Below, piece by piece: positions 1 through 7,766 of a stretch of 64,000 nt of DNA. Positions within the stretch are counted from its first letter, which is position 1; every line of letters starts with the position of its first letter. The DNA is taken from NCBI GenBank assembly GCA_947449835.1, contig CANFSZ010000008.1:1-64000 (forward strand). The letters are read 5' to 3'. The translations under genes were made by a program, and so were the position numbers. Under the pieces are notes generated by a model that did not search any database, was not told the origin of the DNA, and saw only the letters and a program-made list of their open reading frames with translations. Source of the DNA: Opitutia bacterium (lineage in GTDB: Bacteria; Verrucomicrobiota; Verrucomicrobiia; Opitutales; Opitutaceae).

Positions 1-2
1 CG

Positions 3-98
3 ATCTTCGATTACATCGAGTCCTTCTACAACCGCTCCCGTCGCCACTCCTCAATTGGCTATCAAAGCCCGCTCGACTACGAATCCTCCCTCAGCTAA
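3..98 (+). mobile_element. C-terminal end of IS3-family-like transposase (rve/integrase domain), truncated by window start
   Basis: Frame 3 translates [31 protein letters not shown], the typical IS3 OrfB C-terminus (YNxxRxHSxLGYxSPxxYE). Confidence 0.85.
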
Positions 99-588
99 CT
101 AAACCATAACACGCCCAACGCGTGTCCGTCAGACTCGGGGAAGCACATAACGGTGTTCAAGGTCCTTAGCTGCCCATGCCCATTTCGGCTGATTTATCGC
201 CCAGTTCGTCGCATTTAACTTTAGCGAATTCCTATCGCGCTATGACTTCTTAATAGAATTTCCTGAAGTGCTTCGTCAGCTCAAAACCGGCAGCGCTTTA
301 AGGCTATTTTTATTTTCTCACCCTCTCTCGAATTTTTACTGCTGTAATGTTTATGGATGAATCAAAGAAGCACGAATACTCAATAAAATGTGGAGTGCAG
401 CTACGCTATGGTCCTGATGTGCTGCGGTTGGTTGAAAGCCCGGACTTTCGGGTTCACTTTGAAAAAAGTGCCTCGCTCGTTCCATCTAATCCAAATCAAA
501 CCCATGCGGACCGTGAAACCGATCTGGGTGCAAATTTGGTTGTCGGACTAGCTGGTGGCCTTAATTACTGTTAGTTAATAGCGCACAC

Positions 589-607
589 GCGCCGATCAAA
601 TCGGCGC
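589..607. repeat. Perfect 8-bp stem / 3-nt loop inverted repeat (GCGCCGAT-CAA-ATCGGCGC)
   Basis: Direct reading; no T-tract follows, so not a typical terminator. Confidence 0.7.
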
Positions 608-738
608 ACAACGTTTCACTTAGTGTGCCGCCGACTATAAACTTTGAACCACCTTTCTCTTTTTCAGGGCAGGTTTTCCGAGATTGGAACCATGGGTTGA
701 CCGGCCATTTTAGGGTATCCGTCTTACATGTTTTAAGA

Positions 739-968
739 CCGGAAGCTTAAGCTGCCCGAAATCACGCCTTGCCGGCAGCTTGCTCTAATAAATTACCGTG
801 GTAATGCCAGCCGTCCCTTAGTTCTAAAACACGTTTTTCCACGACATTAACTACCTCAAATTGTCCTTACGCGTATTAGCGACTGAAGATTAGTTGGTTA
901 AAAACTGGAAGCACAAGTTGGCCAACCCCCGACTGGAAGCACAAGCTGTCCACGGCGGCCAACTTGTG
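739..968. repeat. Three copies of ~19-bp repeat CYGGAAGCnYAAGYTGbCC (739-757, 905-923, 933-951) plus a 12-bp inverted partial copy (957-968)
   Basis: CCGGAAGCTTAAGCTGCCC, CTGGAAGCACAAGTTGGCC, CTGGAAGCACAAGCTGTCC; GGCCAACTTGTG is the exact reverse complement of CACAAGTTGGCC (912-923). Confidence 0.75.
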
Positions 969-1007
969 GGTAAATCGACAAACCGCTAAAACGATCGCCA
1001 AGCCGCG

Positions 1008-1084
1008 TGGTAGACCCGGAGGGATTCGAACCCCCGACCCCTTGGTTCGAAGCCAAGTGCTCTATCCAGCTGAGCTACGGGTCC
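1008..1084 (-). tRNA. tRNA-Arg (anticodon TCG), CCA encoded
   Basis: Reverse complement folds as a cloverleaf: GGACCCG-TA-GCTC..GAGC-CTTGG-CTTCGAA-CCAAG-GGGTC-GGGGG-TTCGAAT-CCCTC-CGGGTCT-A-CCA. Confidence 0.95.
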
Positions 1085-1204
1085 ACGCCTCAACGATCCG
1101 GCAAAGAGATATCGCCTTTATCTCGCAGGTCGAGCCTCCGCAGCATCTACGTGCCAGCCTTGCTCGTATCATAAATCTATCTAATCTGGTTTCTTATTCT
1201 GTCC

Positions 1205-2122
1205 GTGTCGCCTCTCCGCTCCAGCCTCTACGAATGCACTGTGATGCACCACCGCTTCACGCCGAAGGAGCATCGCTTCAACTACCGCATTTTCCTCTTC
1301 GCTTTCGACCTCGACGAACTCCCCGAATTACACCGGCGCCTCCCGCTGTTTTCGTTCAACCGACCCAATCTGTTTTCCTTCCGCGAACGCGATTTCTTTC
1401 CCGTCGCCGAACCGCTCCATCACGCCAGCGCCGGATCGAACGAACCACGCCCCAGCGAACATCCCGCGCCGGCCACGCCTGCTTCGCTCAAACAACGCCT
1501 CCTCACCCACCTCGCCTCGCGCGGCATCGAACTAACCGGCGGCCGGATCGTGTTGCTCACGCTTCCGCGCGTCTGCGGCTATTTGTTTAATCCCGTGTCG
1601 TTCTATTTTTGCTACGACGCGGCCGGCACGTGCGTCGCCTCGATCGCTGAGGTGACCAACACGTTTCGGGAAATGAAGCCGTACTTCCTCGGCCCCGACA
1701 ACGCTGTGGCCAACGCGCCCGGCACGTTTTATCGACGCACGCCGAAGCACTTTTACGTTTCGCCGTTTTCCGACGTCGATACAACCTTCGACTTCACCCT
1801 GCGCGCGCCCAGCGAACGTCTTTCGATCCAGATCGACGACTACATAGGCGGCGACCGCACCCTGACCAGCACCCTCGCCGGCCCGCGCCGCGCACTCACG
1901 GGCGCCCGCTTGGCGTGGTTCACTTTCAAATACCCGCTCATCACTCTCCGCATCATCGCGCTGATACATTGGCACGCGGCCTTGCTTTGGCTGCGGCGTT
2001 TGCCTTGGTTCGCCAAAGCCGCCCGCTCCACCGACCAACGCGATCTCTACCGTCCCCACGCCTCCATCGCCGCCACCGCGCCCGACGCAACCAAACTCCC
2101 CGCCCCTACCGAAGCCGCATGA
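1205..2122 (+). CDS. DUF1365 family protein
   Basis: YECTVMHHRFTPKEHRFNYRIFLFAFDLDEL...RVCGYLFNPVSFYFCYD; stop overlaps start of the following CFA gene (ATGA). Confidence 0.85.
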   Translation: MSPLRSSLYECTVMHHRFTPKEHRFNYRIFLFAFDLDELPELHRRLPLFSFNRPNLFSFRERDFFPVAEPLHHASAGSNEPRPSEHPAPATPASLKQRLLTHLASRGIELTGGRIVLLTLPRVCGYLFNPVSFYFCYDAAGTCVASIAEVTNTFREMKPYFLGPDNAVANAPGTFYRRTPKHFYVSPFSDVDTTFDFTLRAPSERLSIQIDDYIGGDRTLTSTLAGPRRALTGARLAWFTFKYPLITLRIIALIHWHAALLWLRRLPWFAKAARSTDQRDLYRPHASIAATAPDATKLPAPTEAA

Positions 2123-3414
2123 GCCAAGACTCCGCCACCACCTCGACCGCGCCCCTCGCCACGCGCGACAAACCCTCCTTTTTTCGCGCGGCCGTACTCA
2201 AAGCCTTCGGCGCCATGACCCGCGGCCATCTGCGCCTCGAATTACCCGACGGTCACATCCACGAAATCGGCTCTCAAGCCGACGCCTCCGCTCGCACCCT
2301 TCCGCTCGCGATTCCGGCCGCCGCGCACCTGCGCATTCGCCGCGAAAAATTTTTCACCAAATGCGCCCTCGCCGGCGATATCGGCTTTGCCGAATCGTAC
2401 ATCGACGGGGATTGGGAGACCCCCAACCTTACCGCCGTCATCGCGTTCTTTATTCTCAACGCCGACACCGCGCCCACCCTGTCAGGCTCCAGCCAAGCCC
2501 GCACGTTCGCCCTCAACTCCCTGCGTTCACTCAACCGTTTCGGCCACCTGCTGCGGCCCAATTCCCGCGCCACCGCCCAGCGCAACATCAGCGAACACTA
2601 CGATCTATCCAACGACTTCTTCGCCCTTTTTCTCGACCCCTCGATGATGTACTCGGCGGCGAAATGGACTTCGCCCACCTTCACACTCGAAGCCGCCCAG
2701 CGCGAAAAAAACGATGCCCTCTGCCGCCACCTCCGCCTAAAACCCACTGATCACGTGCTTGAAATTGGCACCGGCTGGGGCGGCTGGTCGCTCCAAGCCG
2801 CATGCACGTACGGCTGCCGTGTCACCACTGTCACAATCTCCCGCGAGCAACTCGAATACGCCCGCGCTCGTATCGCCGCCGCCGGCCTCTCCGATCGCAT
2901 CAGCGTCGAATTCCGCGATTACCGAGACCTCCAAGGCTCTTTCGATAAAATCGTTTCCATCGAAATGATGGAAGCGATCGGCCATCGTTATCTCCCTGAA
3001 TTCACGGAGGTGCTTCATCGCTGCTTGAAACCCGAGGGCTTGCTTGCGCTTCAGTTTATCACCTGTCCCGACGCCCGCTACGACCAATTCCGCCGCGGTG
3101 TGGATTTCATCCAGAAGCACATCTTCCCGGGTTCGCTTCTGCTCTCGCTGAACCGCGTCAATTCTGAGCTGAGCCGCGCGGGCGGATTTATACTCCACAC
3201 GGTCGATGACTTCGGCCCCGACTATGCGCGCACCCTGCGCGTGTGGCACGACAACTTCCTTGAGCGCCTCGATCAGGTTCGCGCGCTTGGCTTCGATGAC
3301 CGCTTCATCCGCAAGTGGAGCTATTACCTCAATTACTGCGAAGCTGCCTTCGCCCTGCGCAACATCTCCGTGGTCCACACGCTTCACACCCGAGCCAACA
3401 ACCTCAGCTTCTGA
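2119..3414 (+). CDS. Cyclopropane-fatty-acyl-phospholipid synthase family methyltransferase
   Basis: HYDLSNDFFALFLDPSMMYS, VLEIGTGWGGWSLQAA, SIEMMEAIGHRYLPEF; ATG chosen inside the longer ORF 1915-3414. Confidence 0.9.
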   Translation: MSQDSATTSTAPLATRDKPSFFRAAVLKAFGAMTRGHLRLELPDGHIHEIGSQADASARTLPLAIPAAAHLRIRREKFFTKCALAGDIGFAESYIDGDWETPNLTAVIAFFILNADTAPTLSGSSQARTFALNSLRSLNRFGHLLRPNSRATAQRNISEHYDLSNDFFALFLDPSMMYSAAKWTSPTFTLEAAQREKNDALCRHLRLKPTDHVLEIGTGWGGWSLQAACTYGCRVTTVTISREQLEYARARIAAAGLSDRISVEFRDYRDLQGSFDKIVSIEMMEAIGHRYLPEFTEVLHRCLKPEGLLALQFITCPDARYDQFRRGVDFIQKHIFPGSLLLSLNRVNSELSRAGGFILHTVDDFGPDYARTLRVWHDNFLERLDQVRALGFDDRFIRKWSYYLNYCEAAFALRNISVVHTLHTRANNLSF

Positions 3415-3418
3415 GTCC

Positions 3419-3814
3419 ATGCTCATTTTTCTACGCGCTCTTTTTATTGTCGTAATCGCCTCCATGGTGGCGGTGACAAGCTGGGCGAGTTTTCAATGTC
3501 CGCTCTTCGGTGTGCCACGTGCCGTCGCCACACACCCGTGGTTCATCGCGACGCTGTTCGACGCTTACTGGGGGTTTATCACGTTCTTCGTCTGGGTGTG
3601 CTACAAACAAACCTCGCTCCTCGCCCGTCTCGCTTGGTTCGTCGCGATCATGCTCCTCGGCAACATCGCCATGGCGGCGTACTGCCTCGCCGAGCTTTTT
3701 AGCATTTCAAGTCGCGACGCGCTCGTCGGCGTACTCACCGCGCGGCGAGAGGGTCCAGGCCAACTCGGCCTCGTGCTCGCCGCGCTGGGCATCGTCGTCA
3801 TTGCGTTAGCTTAA
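3419..3814 (+). CDS. Small integral membrane protein (possibly DUF1475-like)
   Basis: MLIFLRALFIVVIASMVAVTSWAS..., hydrophobic, tightly spaced in operon. Confidence 0.6.
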   Translation: MLIFLRALFIVVIASMVAVTSWASFQCPLFGVPRAVATHPWFIATLFDAYWGFITFFVWVCYKQTSLLARLAWFVAIMLLGNIAMAAYCLAELFSISSRDALVGVLTARREGPGQLGLVLAALGIVVIALA

Positions 3815-3823
3815 ACTCCGCCC

Positions 3824-4387
3824 GTGTCCGATTCCTTTTCGCCCGACTCACCCGCCGCCGCGCCGACCACGCCCGCGCGCAACTTTTGGCAGCGCCGCGT
3901 GCGCGATCCGATCGTCGCCCAACTCACGCAAGGCATCACCCCGGAAAAAATCGCCCTCACCGTCGCCATCGGCAGCGGCGTGGCGCTGTTTCCTATTCTC
4001 GGGACGACCACGTTGCTTTGCTTTCTCGTCGCCCTCGCACTTCGGCTCAACCAGCCGATCATCCAACTCATCAATCAGGCGCTGTGGCCGGTTCACATTC
4101 CGGTGATTTTCGGCTGCGTGAAACTCGGCGAACGTATCCTAGGGGCTCATCACGTGCCGATCAGCTTGCATCACATGCAACAGCTTTTCTGGAACCATCC
4201 CGGTGAATTTTTCCAAGAGTTCGGCGCCACGGCTGGTCATGCCATCGTCGGATGGGCCGTCGTCGCACCGTTTTACATGGGCGCCGTCTATCTGATCACG
4301 TTGCCCATCATGCGGACGGTTACGCGCCTCAAAGCTGAGGCCGCCGCCAAGGCCGCGACACTCAACCCCGAACACCCGATTCCATGA
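3824..4387 (+). CDS. DUF2062 family membrane protein
   Basis: QGITPEKIALTVAIGSGVALFPILGTTTLLCFLVALALRLNQPIIQLINQALWPVHIP. Confidence 0.8.
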   Translation: MSDSFSPDSPAAAPTTPARNFWQRRVRDPIVAQLTQGITPEKIALTVAIGSGVALFPILGTTTLLCFLVALALRLNQPIIQLINQALWPVHIPVIFGCVKLGERILGAHHVPISLHHMQQLFWNHPGEFFQEFGATAGHAIVGWAVVAPFYMGAVYLITLPIMRTVTRLKAEAAAKAATLNPEHPIP

Positions 4388-5172
4388 GCCCACTCGCCCT
4401 TATCGCCCTCGCGCTCGCCGGACTTTGCGCGCTGTTCGCCGGAATTTACTTCATCGCTCGGCGCATGGACAACTACGGGGTCGTCGACATCGCCTGGGCT
4501 TACGCCTTTGGCCTGCTCGCGTTTTTCTATGCCGCGTGCGGCCCGGGTTGGTCGGTCCGTCGCGCCCTCATCGCCACACTGGCGATCCTCTGGAGCCTGC
4601 GTCTCGGGACTCACCTCGCTATTCGCGTTATCGGCCACCATCCGGTCGAAGACGGACGCTACCTCCAACTCCGTCGCGACTGGGCCGGCAACTTTGCGCC
4701 AAAAATGTTTTGGTTTTTCCAAATGCAGGCGATCTCCGTCGTGATCCTCGGCGCGGGCTTTGTGATCGCCGCCCTCAACCCCGCGCCTGCGCTTCATCCG
4801 CTCGAAATCGCCGGTGCCCTGCTGTGGCTCTTCGCCCTCAGCGGCGAGGCCCTCGCCGACGCTCAACTCGCCGCCTTCAAAAAAGATCCCGCTCACCGCG
4901 GCCAAGTCTGCGCCGTCGGTCTGTGGCGATTCAGCCGCCACCCGAATTATTTTTTCGAGTGGCTCATCTGGGTCGCGTTCTTCGTCTTCGCCCTCGGTTC
5001 GCCCTGGGGCGGGATCGCGGTCATCGGGCCGGCGACGATTCTTTATCTGCTGCTGCGCGTCACCGGCATCCCGCTGACCGAGGAGCAAGCCGTCCGGAGC
5101 CGCGGTGACGCGTACCGGCACTACCAAAAAACCACGAGTGTCTTCATCCCGCGGTTTCCCAAAAAATCCTAA
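4384..5172 (+). CDS. DUF1295 / steroid 5-alpha-reductase-like membrane protein
   Basis: DNYGVVDIAWAYAFGLLAF..., GLWRFSRHPNYFFEWLIWVAFFVFAL..., multi-TM. Confidence 0.85.
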   Translation: MSPLALIALALAGLCALFAGIYFIARRMDNYGVVDIAWAYAFGLLAFFYAACGPGWSVRRALIATLAILWSLRLGTHLAIRVIGHHPVEDGRYLQLRRDWAGNFAPKMFWFFQMQAISVVILGAGFVIAALNPAPALHPLEIAGALLWLFALSGEALADAQLAAFKKDPAHRGQVCAVGLWRFSRHPNYFFEWLIWVAFFVFALGSPWGGIAVIGPATILYLLLRVTGIPLTEEQAVRSRGDAYRHYQKTTSVFIPRFPKKS

Positions 5173-5196
5173 AAAAACCTCTTGGTTTTTCCTTTC

Positions 5197-6207
5197 ATGA
5201 TCGACGCGCTCCTCGAAAAAAACCTCCTCCCTGATTGGCTCCTGCGCATAGGCATCCGCCGCCTCCTCGCGCAACGCATCCGCGACGAATCCGCCGTCTA
5301 CGATCGCGCCGCCTACGTCGCCGATCTCAAGACCCGCCCGCTCGCCGAGCAGACCGCCGCCGCCAACGAGCAACACTACGAAGTCCCCACCCGTTTCTAC
5401 CAACTGTGCCTCGGCAAAAACCTCAAATACTCCGGCTGCCTTTATCCCACCGGCCGCGAATCTCTCGACCAATCGGAGGACGCCATGCTCGCCCTTTACG
5501 CCGAGCGCGCCCAACTCGCCGACGGTCAATCCATCCTCGAACTCGGCTGCGGCTGGGGCTCCCTCTGCCTTTACAACGCCCAGAAATTTCCCGGTGCACG
5601 CATCACCGCGATTTCCAATTCGCGCACTCAAAAAGAGCACATCGACGCCGAAGCCAAAAAACGCGGCCTCACCAATCTCACGATCATCACCGCCGACATT
5701 AACGTCTTCGATACCGCGCCCGCGCAGTTCGACCGCGTCGTCTCCGTCGAGATGTTCGAGCACCTCAAAAATTACCAACTCCTTTTCTCGCACATCGCCC
5801 GCTGGCTCAAACCTGGCGGCCTGTTATTCACGCACATTTTCACGCACCACCGCCTGAGCTACCACTTTGTCGCCCGCGACGCTTCGGATTGGATGAGCCG
5901 CTACTTTTTTACCGGTGGCCAGATCCCCGCGCACGACCTGTTCCCGCAATTCCAAGACGACCTCAAACTCGTCTCCGACTGGAAAGTAAACGGCCGCCAT
6001 TACCAACAAACGGCCGAACACTGGCTCCAAAACATGGACGCCCACCGCGCCGAGATTTACCCGCTCTTCGTCCAAACCTACGGCGCCGCCGACGCGACGA
6101 AATGGTGGGCCTACTGGCGGGTCTTCTACATGAGCTGCGCCGAACTCTGGGGCTACCGCGCCGGCGAGGAATGGCTCGTGAGCCACTACCTTTTTCGCAA
6201 ACCGTAA
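5197..6207 (+). CDS. SAM-dependent methyltransferase, CFA-synthase superfamily (second copy, divergent)
   Basis: NEQHYEVPTRFYQLCLGKNLKYSGCLY, ILELGCGWGSLCLYNA, VSVEMFEHLKNY. Confidence 0.85.
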   Translation: MIDALLEKNLLPDWLLRIGIRRLLAQRIRDESAVYDRAAYVADLKTRPLAEQTAAANEQHYEVPTRFYQLCLGKNLKYSGCLYPTGRESLDQSEDAMLALYAERAQLADGQSILELGCGWGSLCLYNAQKFPGARITAISNSRTQKEHIDAEAKKRGLTNLTIITADINVFDTAPAQFDRVVSVEMFEHLKNYQLLFSHIARWLKPGGLLFTHIFTHHRLSYHFVARDASDWMSRYFFTGGQIPAHDLFPQFQDDLKLVSDWKVNGRHYQQTAEHWLQNMDAHRAEIYPLFVQTYGAADATKWWAYWRVFYMSCAELWGYRAGEEWLVSHYLFRKP

Positions 6208-6239
6208 AAATCTACCACCTTCTTCAACCCACCGCTCTC

Positions 6240-6998
6240 ATGCGCTTCCTGCCCCAACTTGCGGTTCTGTTTTTTTCCCTCATCGGCCTGCGCACGGCCG
6301 CGACCCCCGCCGTCGCCACGCTCCTCGCCGAAGCCCAGGCCGCGGAAACCCGTTTCGACTCCAAGTCCGCCCTCACGCTCCTCCTCCAAGCCGACGCCGC
6401 GCAACCCAACGACCCTGTCATCCTCCAAAAAATCGCGCGCCAATATTCCGACTCCACCCTCGATACCACCGATCTCGCCGAGCAGAAAAAACTTTGCGCC
6501 CTCGCTCTCACCTACGCCCAACGCGCCCATGCGCTCGCGCCCAAAAACGCCGTCTACGTCCTCTCCCTCGCGATCTGCTACGCCAAAATCGGTTTCTACG
6601 CCGACAATAAAACCAAGATCGCCAACTCCCGTCTCGTGAAAGATTACGCCGTCGAAGCCCTCGCGCTCGACCCCGACTACAGCTACGCCCACCACGTCCT
6701 CGGCCAGTGGCACCACGAAGTCGCCTCGATCGGACCCACCACGCGATTCTTCGTTCGCCTGATCTACGGCGGCCTCCCCGCCGCCTCCACCGCCGAAGGC
6801 GTGCAACACCTCCGCCGCGCCGTCGCCCTCGATCCGCAAAATCCTTCCCACCACGCCGAACTCGGCTTCGCGCTCCGCTCCGACGGCCAAGCCGAAGCCG
6901 CGCAACAAGCCTTCGCCCGCGCACTCGAACTTCCGCCCCGCGAAAAACACGACCTCGAATCGCAGGCCCGCGTCCGCGCCGCGCTTAAACGTTCCTAA
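6240..6998 (+). CDS. Secreted TPR-like repeat protein
   Basis: Signal peptide MRFLPQLAVLFFSLIGLRTA; TPR-type helices (ALDPDYSYAHHVLGQWHHE, ALDPQNPSHHAELGFALRSDG). Confidence 0.7.
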   Translation: MRFLPQLAVLFFSLIGLRTAATPAVATLLAEAQAAETRFDSKSALTLLLQADAAQPNDPVILQKIARQYSDSTLDTTDLAEQKKLCALALTYAQRAHALAPKNAVYVLSLAICYAKIGFYADNKTKIANSRLVKDYAVEALALDPDYSYAHHVLGQWHHEVASIGPTTRFFVRLIYGGLPAASTAEGVQHLRRAVALDPQNPSHHAELGFALRSDGQAEAAQQAFARALELPPREKHDLESQARVRAALKRS

Positions 6999-7078
6999 AC
7001 GTCCGCACGAAAATCAGGGCCGCCTCAGCACTGCACCGCGCGCTTGCCTCGCTCCCCGCGCTTGCCGACGTTGATCAC

Positions 7079-7618
7079 GTGCGCACTTACCCTCGCTTCA
7101 ACCGCCTGTTCCTCGTCTTGCTCCCGCTCGTGCTCGCCGGCTGCGTCTCGAGCGAGGTCAAACAACTCATCCCCATCACCGGCGGAAAAACCGTCGCGTT
7201 TTCTTTCGGCCCCAAAGGCGCCGAACCCGGTCGCGCCAACGGCTACGAGGTTCAAATCGCCGCGCTCCTGCCGGGCACCGATCCGAAGGAAAATTTTTAC
7301 CAATTCGCCTTCACCGCTCCCGTCGGCGCCCAAGTAAAACGCGTCCAAATTGAAGACGTCTCCGAAGAAGTCGCCGCCTTCCCGCTCATCGAGGACGCCA
7401 CGCCGAAACTCACCGGCAACCGCTGGCAAGCCGACTCCGCGAAACTCAAAGCCAGCGACCCGCATTTCGCATGGGCCATGACCATCCAAACTTCGATGCG
7501 CGTCTACCGCTTCACGATCACCGACGCCGCGGGCGCGCGCACCGAGATGCTCCACGTCGTCGGTTACCCCGATTTCATCAAGAGCATGATGCGCAAAAAG
7601 TGGGGCGAGAAATACTGA
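7079..7618 (+). CDS. Hypothetical lipoprotein
   Basis: GTG start; lipobox LVLAGC; compact ORF with no recognised family. Confidence 0.6.
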   Translation: MRTYPRFNRLFLVLLPLVLAGCVSSEVKQLIPITGGKTVAFSFGPKGAEPGRANGYEVQIAALLPGTDPKENFYQFAFTAPVGAQVKRVQIEDVSEEVAAFPLIEDATPKLTGNRWQADSAKLKASDPHFAWAMTIQTSMRVYRFTITDAAGARTEMLHVVGYPDFIKSMMRKKWGEKY

Positions 7619-7766
7619 CCGCCTCTCACTCTCGCCCGCGCTGAATAACCACTCACAGCGCGGCGCGTGTAGCCGACCACTTCGGCGTCATTACCAAAGT
7701 ATCTAAACGGTCGCCTCGGCCGTAATGCGTTTACGCCTCAACCCATCCGCGCGTGAATCGCGTTAA

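Noticed and set aside
964-1590. 208-aa plus-strand ORF starting before the tRNA
   Set aside because: Reads through the antisense of tRNA-Arg (GGIRTPDPLVRSQVLYPAELRV is the typical translated-tRNA artefact) and overlaps DUF1365 in another frame.
4288-5793. 501-aa minus-strand ORF in the lipid operon
   Set aside because: Antisense to DUF1295/CFA genes with recognisable motifs; composition artefact.
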